Assembly: GCA_009711805.1 (NCBI GenBank)
Contig: VEMX01000005.1
Coordinates: forward strand, 1-64,000
Direction: 5' to 3'
Length of the DNA stretch: 64,000 nt
Source of the DNA: Balneolaceae bacterium
Lineage (GTDB): Bacteria > Bacteroidota > Rhodothermia > Balneolales > Balneolaceae
Of this stretch, positions 1-6,723 are shown in pieces. Made by a program: the position numbers and the translations under genes. Under the pieces are notes generated by a model, which worked only from the letters and a program-made list of their open reading frames with translations, made no database searches and was not told the DNA's origin. Position 1 is the first letter of the stretch. Each line of letters starts with the position of its first letter.

Positions 1-34
1 CAAAAAAAGATAGCCCTGCCCGAAGGCAAGGCTA
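1..34 (-). terminator. Rho-independent terminator with UUCG tetraloop
   Basis: Read on the minus strand, TAGCC-T-TGCC and GGCA-G-GGCTA form a stem with one mismatch around a TTCG loop closed by C-G, the very stable UUCG class. It is followed directly by TCTTTTTTTG. The A-run at 2-8 on the plus strand is that U-tract. It would end leftward transcripts coming from ppiB, whose stop lies about 210 bases upstream. An unseen leftward gene beyond the window cannot be served by it, because the T-tract faces left. Confidence 0.75.
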
Positions 35-246
35 CAGAAGATACATCAGCTGCAAAAGCATCCTGATGTTCTTTGAAGCAATAACATAGGAATTTATCTT
101 GATTTTTAACACAGTACCTGATCGATGAGTTAGGGCTCTATTTTCTGAATTAGGGAAAAAGAGAAAGCGGGCTTGCCCGGATTTCGCAATCGGTTAGACC
201 GAGTCACAGAGTGGTGCCGGGACTTACGGGACCCAGAATGCTTATT
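35..246. other. intergenic / 3' untranslated stretch with small hairpins
   Basis: No convincing coding sequence. A perfect 5-bp hairpin lies at 190-202 (TCGGT-TAG-ACCGA). A short CGGG-CAAG-CCCG stem on the minus strand near 165-180 is followed by a pyrimidine-rich run. If the terminator at 1-34 is the real one, this is a long structured 3' UTR of ppiB. No tRNA or known riboswitch was recognised. Confidence 0.4.
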
Positions 247-774
247 TTATGGAGCAGGTTTCAGCTTATCAAAACGTTCATCCAGTATCTCATTCCATTG
301 TTTAACAGCTTCTACCTCATTGAGAAGAGCTGAATAATCTCCGTTTATTTCAATGGATTCAATAGTATCTCCCATTGTAATGTTGTTCACAATGTCCTGG
401 TCATCTTGTGATACTACGTTACCATAAACTGAGTGCTTACCGTCTAACCAGGGAGTGGGTACATGGGTGATAAAAAACTGACTCCCATTGGTTCCTGGTC
501 CGGCGTTAGCCATCGAAAGTGTTCCTGCTTGTTCATGTTTGAGCTCGGGGTGAAACTCATCCTCGAACCGATAACCGGGGCCTCCACGGCCATTTCCATC
601 GGGGCACCCGCCCTGTATCATAAAATTATCAATAACGCGGTGAAATGTAACTCCATCGTAGAACCCTCTGATGGAGAGGTTTACAAAATTAGCGACTGTT
701 TTGGAGGCTTTTTCAGCAAATAAGTTAACGTTAATGCTGCCTTTTGAGGTGTTTATAGTAGCTGTAATGCTCAT
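247..774 (-). CDS. ppiB: peptidyl-prolyl cis-trans isomerase, cyclophilin type
   Basis: A single cyclophilin domain of 175 residues catalysing cis-trans isomerisation of X-Pro bonds. The family active-site residues are visible: F44-H45-R46 and F51-M52-x-Q54 in the [13 protein letters not shown] motif, the [14 protein letters not shown] motif (87-101), W109 and H114. There is no signal peptide, so it should be cytoplasmic, like E. coli PpiB. The start is an ATG at 774. It lies 9 bases downstream of the PagL-like gene on the same strand and could be read through from it. A structured 3' region and terminator follow. The assignment is firm at family level; substrates are unknown. Confidence 0.95.
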   Translation of the reverse strand: MSITATINTSKGSINVNLFAEKASKTVANFVNLSIRGFYDGVTFHRVIDNFMIQGGCPDGNGRGGPGYRFEDEFHPELKHEQAGTLSMANAGPGTNGSQFFITHVPTPWLDGKHSVYGNVVSQDDQDIVNNITMGDTIESIEINGDYSALLNEVEAVKQWNEILDERFDKLKPAP

Positions 775-783
775 GGTTGATTA

Positions 784-1392
784 TTAATAAATTGAAATAG
801 ACAAAAATATAAAATTTGAATCGAGTCCGGGATTTTCTTTCCCGGTCTGGGCATTGGAAATATGATGAAATTTATATCCGGCAGAAACAAAACCGTTTTT
901 AAAGGTATGCAAATTGAAGCCTAATGTGAGGTCAAAAGAGTAATTTAATTTCCTGGATAGGTCAGTTGGGAATTTCCGGTCTATATAAACTACTGACCCC
1001 ATTACGTGTATATAGGGATTGAGGGATTTATGCGTTGGTATGTGAAGGAGAAAACCAACAGGGGAGATACCGATGCCTGAAGCGGTGTGTTGCTGGTCGT
1101 TATCATCTCGTTTAGGATAATCGAATTCCACAAATGGAATGAGATCGGCTGAGTAATACAGTCGATTCCCATTCTGGTAAGTGTAAACCTTTTTTCTAAA
1201 ACCAATGCCTGTTATCAAAGATTGGGCATGCTTGGTTTTCCCCAACAAACGGATGGATGAGAATGAATATCCTCCCCATATACTTATATACTGATCTTGT
1301 TTATCAGTAATATGTTGGGCTGTGGCAGATATTGGCATAGCTGCACAGTAAACCAGTGGTAATAATAAAACCGGGAATATTAATCGCCGCAA
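784..1392 (-). CDS. PagL-like lipid A deacylase / acyloxyacyl hydrolase family outer-membrane protein
   Basis: The frame is open up to 1707, but the upstream part lies inside another gene. I place the start at TTG 1390-1392, preceded by AGAGGA at 1398-1403. This gives 202 residues beginning with a good signal peptide (RRLIFPVLLLPLVYC...ATAQ). The C-terminus carries the hallmark of the PagL family (PF09411-type): H177-I-S179-N-A, then N187-P-G, followed by an alternating hydrophobic terminal strand. In PagL the His-Ser pair is catalytic and removes the 3-O acyl chain of lipid A in the outer membrane. Here D191 sits where PagL has its third residue, Glu; that alignment is by eye. The function is inferred from the motif only. 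Confidence 0.75.
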   Translation of the reverse strand: MRRLIFPVLLLPLVYCAAMPISATAQHITDKQDQYISIWGGYSFSSIRLLGKTKHAQSLITGIGFRKKVYTYQNGNRLYYSADLIPFVEFDYPKRDDNDQQHTASGIGISPVGFLLHIPTHKSLNPYIHVMGSVVYIDRKFPTDLSRKLNYSFDLTLGFNLHTFKNGFVSAGYKFHHISNAQTGKENPGLDSNFIFLSISIY

Positions 1393-1397
1393 GCAGT

Positions 1398-1403
1398 TCC
1401 TCT
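1398..1403 (-). promoter_or_regulatory. ribosome binding site that sets the PagL-like start
   Basis: Reads AGAGGA on the minus strand, 5 bases before the TTG at 1390-1392. It supports the internal TTG over the far upstream ATG at 1707, and the chosen start also begins exactly at a signal peptide. Confidence 0.55.
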
Positions 1404-1438
1404 TGTTTCGATGAAAGTCGCTGTAAAGATAACAACTT

Positions 1439-1759
1439 TTATTTGTTTTCAGAAGTTGATGCGGCATAAAAGGATAATCCCCAAACCAAAATCCAGGTAC
1501 TTCCCAAATAATACTCTTGCATGTATAGAAGGACCCCAATACTGAGACCATAGATAATATGGTAAATATACTGGGGAACTTCTGCTTGGTCTGCTTTCCT
1601 TTGAAGAGATGGCATAAAGAGGGCGATTGTTTTACCCAATAGCAGAAGCAGGGTATATACCCACAGTACAACTCTGAGAATCTCGTTAGTAAAGAAAGCA
1701 AATACAACTATTAGCAATAGTACTAAAACATCTAAATAGGCATCCTTAATCCAAGCCAT
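1439..1759 (-). CDS. small integral membrane protein of unknown function
   Basis: A protein of 106 residues with about three hydrophobic segments (roughly 8-27, 30-48 and 68-95), a short amphipathic N-terminus (MAWIKDAYLD) and a polar tail ending TSENK. I recognise no family motif. It lies 3 bases downstream of the cold-shock gene and 46 bases upstream of the PagL-like gene on the same strand, so the three may be co-transcribed. The dense, evenly spaced hydrophobic segments favour it over the longer overlapping frame that covers the same DNA. An envelope location is likely; the role is unknown. Confidence 0.65.
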   Translation of the reverse strand: MAWIKDAYLDVLVLLLIVVFAFFTNEILRVVLWVYTLLLLLGKTIALFMPSLQRKADQAEVPQYIYHIIYGLSIGVLLYMQEYYLGSTWILVWGLSFYAASTSENK

Positions 1760-1762
1760 ATA

Positions 1763-1996
1763 TTATTCTGCTTCCTGGGTTACTTCACCTAAGGATACAA
1801 CTTCTTTGGCATGTAATCCTTTGTCGCCTTCCTCCAGAATAAATTCTACAGATTCTCCCCTTTTTAGTTTTTTAAAACCCTCCGATTGAATCTCAGAATA
1901 ATGAACGAAAGCATCTTCTCCTAAATCAGTACTTATAAATCCATAACCTTTCGTGTTATGAAACCATTTTACTGTACCCGTTTGTTTGTCTTCCAT
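1763..1996 (-). CDS. cold-shock domain protein (CspA family)
   Basis: A single OB-fold cold-shock domain that binds single-stranded nucleic acid in the cytoplasm, typically acting as an RNA chaperone. RNP1 is seen as K16-GYGFI-21 and RNP2 as AFVHYS (29-34), after the canonical GTVKWF start of the fold. I use the ATG at 1996 (77 residues). A TTG three codons upstream (2005) is possible, but no ribosome site favours it. The last ~10 residues (GEVTQEAE) are an acidic tail beyond the domain. The upstream 2006-2101 stretch is AT-rich and probably holds the promoter. Confidence 0.92.
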   Translation of the reverse strand: MEDKQTGTVKWFHNTKGYGFISTDLGEDAFVHYSEIQSEGFKKLKRGESVEFILEEGDKGLHAKEVVSLGEVTQEAE

Positions 1997-2101
1997 AATA
2001 CCCAATTGTTTTATTGTTTACATAATAAGTTATATGTATGTATAACTATATGAAAATAGTTGATGAGCATTATACAATCAATAGTTTAGTTAATTTCTCT
2101 A

Positions 2102-2689
2102 TTATTCAATTGAAATTTTTTCAATCCAGAGAATAGCACCCCTTTCATTTGGTTGTGCATGAATTGTTTTCAGGGTGCTCCATCGGAAATCGTTTTCTCC
2201 TTTCAAGCTTACAAGCAGGCCCTCTACCTGAATGATATTTCCAGTTCTGATTGAGGTAACCTTCTCCCTTATTTCTTTGTTTGAAGGTACCAAATGCCAC
2301 AAGTTACTTTGGTTATACACTTTTTTAACCGGAATAGGAGGGCGACTGATTTCTATATCATAGTTCCGGTCAGTTAATGTAATGTTGATAGATTTTAAAT
2401 TCTGTTCATCCGACATTTGTTGCCATCCTACATAAACATCGATTGGAGAGTAGGTTTTTTTCTCATCAAAAAAATATCTTTTCTTTGAAATGATACGCAC
2501 CCGTGCTTTAACCTTTTTCTCAGGTATCACATCTATATTTTTAAACCCAAACGGTTTTTGCCATCCTGTGCTGGTTACTTCAGGGGTATGTTCTACTACA
2601 ATACCCGGGCCATGCTTTTCTGGAATATTGAGCCATGCGATATAAGATGTGCCAATAACAACTAACAGCGCAAAATACTTAACCATCAC
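2102..2689 (-). CDS. membrane-anchored or secreted protein of unknown function
   Basis: A protein of 195 residues. The N-terminal 20 are hydrophobic (KYFALLVVIGTSYIAWL), either an uncleaved anchor or a signal peptide without an obvious cleavage site, so most of the protein should face the periplasm. The remainder is a beta-rich, Lys-rich soluble domain containing YSPIDVYVGWQQMSD and a C-terminal part ending ILWIEKISIE. It resembles no family I can name. It has a good AGGAGA-type ribosome site just upstream (minus strand near 2695) and stands alone between the cold-shock gene and the next secreted unknown. Confidence 0.6.
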   Translation of the reverse strand: MMVKYFALLVVIGTSYIAWLNIPEKHGPGIVVEHTPEVTSTGWQKPFGFKNIDVIPEKKVKARVRIISKKRYFFDEKKTYSPIDVYVGWQQMSDEQNLKSINITLTDRNYDIEISRPPIPVKKVYNQSNLWHLVPSNKEIREKVTSIRTGNIIQVEGLLVSLKGENDFRWSTLKTIHAQPNERGAILWIEKISIE

Positions 2690-2768
2690 CTTCTCCTTTG
2701 CAATTATTTTATAATAAGGAGAAGAAAAGAGGGGGGATTGTTACAAATTTAGGTTAACCCTGAGAGCT

Positions 2769-3254
2769 TTAAGGTTGGGTATATTCCTTATAGGTGAGAG
2801 CAAATTGTTCTAAATCTTCCACATAAAAACTCGATAGAGCCTTAGTACCATCTTGAGAAATTATGTCTTCAAATCCTACATCCGACTTTTGTCTGTATTC
2901 AAACTGAAGCACTCCCTTTTCGAATTCTATATCTTCAATGTCTTCTAAATTATACTGAATTCTGTTGGATCTAAGAACGGTAGGGGAACTGATGATGAAT
3001 TCGCCTCCGGAGTCAACAAAGCTGTCTACGTCTTTGATGTGTTGTTCAGTGAGCTCTTTATTGATTTGTTCTCGGATTTTAGAGCTGAACTCCATAAACA
3101 CAAATTCATCTGTTAATCCCAGTTTTACTTCATTATACTTGTCATAAAACTCAATAATAATTTTGGGATCTTTGTCTTGAGGGCAGGTGTCTGAAGCAAG
3201 TACAGCTAATGAACTCATTACCAGCATCAGAAGAAGAGAAACAAAAAATTTCAT
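2769..3254 (-). CDS. secreted protein of unknown function
   Basis: A protein of 161 residues with a clear signal peptide (MKFFVSLLLMLVMSSLAVLAS, cleavage near 20-21), exported to the periplasm or beyond. The mature part is acidic, has one Cys (DTCPQDKDP) near its N-terminus and is predicted mixed alpha/beta. A stretch at about 91-128 (SPTVLRSNRIQYNLEDIEDI) is consistent with beta strands. I recognise no catalytic motif. It is divergent from the regulator gene at 3433, with which it shares the 178-base promoter region. Confidence 0.6.
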   Translation of the reverse strand: MKFFVSLLLMLVMSSLAVLASDTCPQDKDPKIIIEFYDKYNEVKLGLTDEFVFMEFSSKIREQINKELTEQHIKDVDSFVDSGGEFIISSPTVLRSNRIQYNLEDIEDIEFEKGVLQFEYRQKSDVGFEDIISQDGTKALSSFYVEDLEQFALTYKEYTQP

Positions 3255-3432
3255 GGGTCCATTATCTAGGTTAGTTTTGCCTAATTTATTACAAAATTTT
3301 AGATATATACAATTTTTTACTTAAAAATTTACGAAAATTGTATTTGGATTATTGATGCATATGAAATCCTAAAAATATATTTTAGGTTTGTAGTTATTAT
3401 CAAGCTAGATTTTTAAATAAGGATTTAAGAAA
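3255..3432. promoter_or_regulatory. divergent AT-rich intergenic region upstream of the pel-like block
   Basis: This 178-base stretch separates a leftward secreted-protein gene from the rightward 15.6-kb block, so it must hold at least the promoter for the regulator and exopolysaccharide genes. It is very AT-rich and contains an imperfect inverted repeat, ACAATTTTT ... AAAATTGT, around 3309-3341. I cannot assign a confident -10/-35 or an operator. Confidence 0.4.
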
Positions 3433-4578
3433 TTGAACATCCATCCTGATGATTATTTAATTCTGATTGTTGACGATACTGTAGCAAATATTAGGCTGCT
3501 ATCGCATGTATTGAAGAAGGAAGGTTATAACGTAGAAACGGCTACAAACGGGAATGAAGCTATACAGGCAACCAGAAAATACCTCCCCGATTTGATTTTA
3601 CTGGATGTAATGATGCCCGACAAAAGTGGTTTTCAGGTTAGCAACGAATTAAAGGAGTCGAGTCAAACGGCTGAGATCCCAATTATTTTTCTGAGTGCCC
3701 TTTCCGAGTCGGATGTAAAGGTAAAAGGGTTTAAGTCGGGAGGGGTTGATTATATTACCAAGCCCTTTAAGAAAGAGGAGACGCTGGCCCGTATCAACAC
3801 TCACTTGTATTTAAGAACGCTGCAAAACTCTTTGAATGAGAGAATTAGAATTTTAAAAGAAAGGGAAGCACAGCTTAGCCGGCTGAACAAGCAGAAAGAC
3901 GATTTAGTGCGAATGGTTAGCCATGATATTAAAAATCCGCTAACCGGTATCCTTGGACTCGTAAAGCTTATTAAAGCAGATGACAAACTTGACAAGGAAG
4001 AACGCAAACATATGTTTTCTGTAATAGAAAGCAGCGGCAATAAACTATTGCGTTTAGTGAAAGAGGTTTTAGATAAAGAGGATAACAGGCGACATGAAGA
4101 AAGCCTGAAGCCAGAAAAAGCAAACCTTAAAGAACTGGCTGAACAGATTGTAGACCTAAATAAAGCGAAGGCTATTATCAAGAATATCGACTTGTTTGTG
4201 AAAACAGATTTAACAGACCTGGAGGCTGTAGTCGATCCTTCAAAACTTGAAATTGTTATTAACAATCTGGTTTCTAATGCTCTTAAATTTACACCAAATA
4301 AGGGAGAAGTAGTTATAGAAATCTCAGAATATGACGATAACACATTATTAGTAGAAGTTCGTGATACGGGAATTGGGATCCCGGAAAAATTAAAAAATGA
4401 TATTTTTGTTTCTTCTCAAAGAAACTCAACTTTAGGCACCAATGGAGAAGTAGGAAAAGGATTGGGATTAGATATTGTACAACGTTATGTTGAAATGCAT
4501 AATGGAACTATTTGGGTAGAATCCGAAATTGATAAAGGTACCAGCTTCTTTATTAAGCTACCCCTCATAAAAAGTTAA
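3433..4578 (+). CDS. hybrid receiver-histidine kinase (REC-HisKA-HATPase)
   Basis: A cytoplasmic two-component protein of 381 residues with the receiver first. The REC domain spans ~8-125 with acidic pocket D14-D15, phospho-acceptor D58 (LILLDVMMPDKSG) and K110 (ITKPF). A coiled-coil linker covers ~125-157. HisKA has H164 in MVSHDIKNPL, and the HATPase has the N-box (N277-N282), DTGIG (311-315) and GKGLGL (341-346). No membrane segment or extracellular sensor is present, so input must come through REC or a partner. It starts with TTG after AAGGAT. The gene lies 13 bases before a REC-GAF regulator and leads the exopolysaccharide block, which suggests it controls synthesis or switching of that polymer. 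Confidence 0.9.
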   Translation: MNIHPDDYLILIVDDTVANIRLLSHVLKKEGYNVETATNGNEAIQATRKYLPDLILLDVMMPDKSGFQVSNELKESSQTAEIPIIFLSALSESDVKVKGFKSGGVDYITKPFKKEETLARINTHLYLRTLQNSLNERIRILKEREAQLSRLNKQKDDLVRMVSHDIKNPLTGILGLVKLIKADDKLDKEERKHMFSVIESSGNKLLRLVKEVLDKEDNRRHEESLKPEKANLKELAEQIVDLNKAKAIIKNIDLFVKTDLTDLEAVVDPSKLEIVINNLVSNALKFTPNKGEVVIEISEYDDNTLLVEVRDTGIGIPEKLKNDIFVSSQRNSTLGTNGEVGKGLGLDIVQRYVEMHNGTIWVESEIDKGTSFFIKLPLIKS

Positions 4579-4591
4579 AGTTAACCTTCAT

Positions 4592-5515
4592 ATGAATTAT
4601 AAAGTTTTGGTTATTGATGATGATGAGCCTATTCACATCATCACTAAAAATCTTTTAGGGAAAGAATTTACTACACTGCATGCAAGAGATGTGCAAGAGG
4701 CTATTGATATACTTTCAGAAAAAAACGTGAACCTGGTTCTCTCAGATATACACATGCCGGGAATTTCCGGCCTGGAGTTTTTGGAGTCGTTACGACTGGA
4801 TGAACATAAGAAGAAGATTCCGGTTTTGATCATGACTAACCTGCCAACAGTAGAAAAGGAGCAGAAAGCACTTAAGCTGGGGGCTGCCGATTTTATCAAG
4901 AAAGAACTCTTTAATAATAATAAGGAGAAAGTCCTGGAAGCTGTTCGCATGAAAATTGTAACAGATATTCAAATACCAGGTTTGGATGAAGAACTTGACC
5001 AGAAAAAAAATAAACTGGTTATGAAGATTATGGAGAAAGCTATAGATGGTTCATTTGATGATACCGTACAGACACTAGCGGATGAACTTTCTTCCATATT
5101 AAATGCAGGCTTTACCGGTTTCTGGGCTGTGGACAATGATTCCACAACACTAATTTATAACAAGGGTAAATTTGAGCTTCCTGAAAATGCATCATTAGCT
5201 GAAGAAGATACCTTTCTTCAGTTACAGGACACCCAACAAGCTTATTTTACCAACCATATTTACAACGAGGATGTAGGCTTCTTTGTCGACTTTTCTAAAG
5301 AACATTCATTATCGGCAGAAATAGGAGTTCCTATTTATTCGGTTAATGAACGCATGCTATTAATGAATAACATGAAGGTGCCTGCAGATGCCGATATGTT
5401 TGGTGTATTATTGGTAAAGCGGTCAGTCTTGTTTTCTTCTGCAGAGTTTGAACTTGTCTCTCGATTGTCTACTCAGGCCGGGTCAATACTTTTCAGGCTG
5501 TATGAAGCAGATTAA
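4592..5515 (+). CDS. response regulator with C-terminal GAF-like domain
   Basis: A protein of 307 residues. The N-terminal receiver (~3-125) has acidic residues D9-D11, phospho-acceptor D52 (LVLSDIHMPGISG) and K103. A helical linker follows, then a C-terminal domain (~150-305) with the look of a GAF fold and no DNA-binding helix-turn-helix, GGDEF or EAL. So it is a protein-protein or ligand-sensing output, not a transcription factor. It follows the kinase by 13 bases and precedes the first glycosyltransferase by 20 bases, so it is probably the kinase's cognate receiver inside the pel-like operon. The output target is unknown. Confidence 0.85.
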   Translation: MNYKVLVIDDDEPIHIITKNLLGKEFTTLHARDVQEAIDILSEKNVNLVLSDIHMPGISGLEFLESLRLDEHKKKIPVLIMTNLPTVEKEQKALKLGAADFIKKELFNNNKEKVLEAVRMKIVTDIQIPGLDEELDQKKNKLVMKIMEKAIDGSFDDTVQTLADELSSILNAGFTGFWAVDNDSTTLIYNKGKFELPENASLAEEDTFLQLQDTQQAYFTNHIYNEDVGFFVDFSKEHSLSAEIGVPIYSVNERMLLMNNMKVPADADMFGVLLVKRSVLFSSAEFELVSRLSTQAGSILFRLYEAD

Positions 5516-5525
5516 CCGGCAGTAT

Positions 5526-5534
5526 AGGAGGGAG
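5526..5534 (+). promoter_or_regulatory. strong ribosome binding site deciding a TTG start
   Basis: AGGAGGGAG lies immediately upstream of the TTG at 5536-5538, which fixes the start of the first glycosyltransferase despite the weak start codon. Confidence 0.7.
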
Positions 5535-5535
5535 T

Positions 5536-6723
5536 TTGAAAGTATTACTCATCATTGAGGGAACATATCCCTGGTATAGAGGGGGAGTAAGCGAATGGGT
5601 ATATCAGTATCTTGCAGAACTGACTCACTGTTCTTTTACCATTCTCCAAATAGCTACGGATGAATTTCAAGGGCTGGATCCTCAACAAGCTTTGTACCCC
5701 TTTACAGATAATATTTCCGGTTTTATCCGGGTTAAACCCCCGGAGATGAACGGAGAGTGGGATGCTGATGCGAAGAAATGGTATTCAAGCCTTACTCAAA
5801 AAATACATGCAGCGCTAAACGATCAGGAAATCATTCATGTGACCAACACCGGTTTTGCCGGCTGGCTGGGCACACAAGTAGCTCATGCGACGAATTTACC
5901 CCTGGTGTTAACAGAGCATGCCATTTACTGGAAAGAAATTGAAAAAGGAGCCGTAGCTCTTGAATGCGGATATAAAGTGCCCCTGCAACAACATCGGAAA
6001 CAGGCCATTGTACAGGTTTTTAAAGATATGGCCACAGCAGTATATCAACAGTCTTCAAAAATAATTACGGTATCGCGTTCTAACATCCCATATCAAAGGG
6101 ATCTTGGGGCAAAACATATTGAGTATATACCCAATGGTATTCCCAAAAGCTGGCTGAATCCATTTAATGGTATGGGGGAGCAGCCAACTATTGGTTGGGT
6201 GGGGCGATGCGCTGAAATGAAAAACCCACTCCTTTTCTTTGATGTGGTGGCTGAATTAAGGAAATCCAGCCTGCAACCCAACTATACCATGCTGCTTAGT
6301 GATGCCAACGAAAAAGAACTGGAAGCACAAGTAAAGCAGAAAGCCATCCGCTTTCCCGAAGTACAGCTGATTTGGAATCAAAATTCCAAAGAATATTTCC
6401 CTGATTTTGATTTTCTGATGATTACCAGTCATAATGAATCTCAGCCTTTGGTTATGCTGGAGGCCCTGGCAAATGCGGCTCTTCCCGCAGGATGGCAAGT
6501 AGGTGATTTAACCTCAGAGTATGGAATAGTAGTAAAAGAAGGGGCGATGGTTACTGAATTAGTTTCTGCTATAGAGCAGGTATGGAACACCCCATTACGT
6601 TATAAACAACGGGTAGAAGAGCGTTTTGAATTTGTTAAAGATCACCACTTGTGGAAAGATATTTTTAGTCGCTATCAAGAGGTTTTTGAACAACTCATTT
6701 TTCAACAAACAGCAATACATTGA
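5536..6723 (+). CDS. GT4-type glycosyltransferase, short PelF-like paralogue
   Basis: A GT-B fold enzyme of 395 residues, probably cytoplasmic and using a nucleotide sugar. The N-terminal EGTYPWYRGGVSEW motif closely parallels the EGSYPYSGGGVSTW motif of the next gene. The C-terminal half has GWVGRCAEMKNP and the EX7E motif (E301, E309) in SHNESQPLVMLEAL. It is about 130 residues shorter than PelF, lacking PelF's long insert after the first Rossmann strands. It begins with a TTG behind AGGAGGGAG and overlaps pelF by 4 bases (TTGA). Canonical Pel loci carry a single glycosyltransferase, so a second sugar, priming or branching step is possible; its substrate is unknown. Confidence 0.85.
   Translation: MKVLLIIEGTYPWYRGGVSEWVYQYLAELTHCSFTILQIATDEFQGLDPQQALYPFTDNISGFIRVKPPEMNGEWDADAKKWYSSLTQKIHAALNDQEIIHVTNTGFAGWLGTQVAHATNLPLVLTEHAIYWKEIEKGAVALECGYKVPLQQHRKQAIVQVFKDMATAVYQQSSKIITVSRSNIPYQRDLGAKHIEYIPNGIPKSWLNPFNGMGEQPTIGWVGRCAEMKNPLLFFDVVAELRKSSLQPNYTMLLSDANEKELEAQVKQKAIRFPEVQLIWNQNSKEYFPDFDFLMITSHNESQPLVMLEALANAALPAGWQVGDLTSEYGIVVKEGAMVTELVSAIEQVWNTPLRYKQRVEERFEFVKDHHLWKDIFSRYQEVFEQLIFQQTAIH

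Noticed and set aside
181-240. tRNA-like stretch near ppiB
   Set aside because: Hairpins are present but there is no cloverleaf, no TTCGA-type loop and no CCA-proximal acceptor stem.
3801-4343. Leftward 180-codon frame opposite the kinase gene
   Set aside because: It is antisense to REC/HisKA codons and has a Ser/Leu-rich composition typical of shadow frames.
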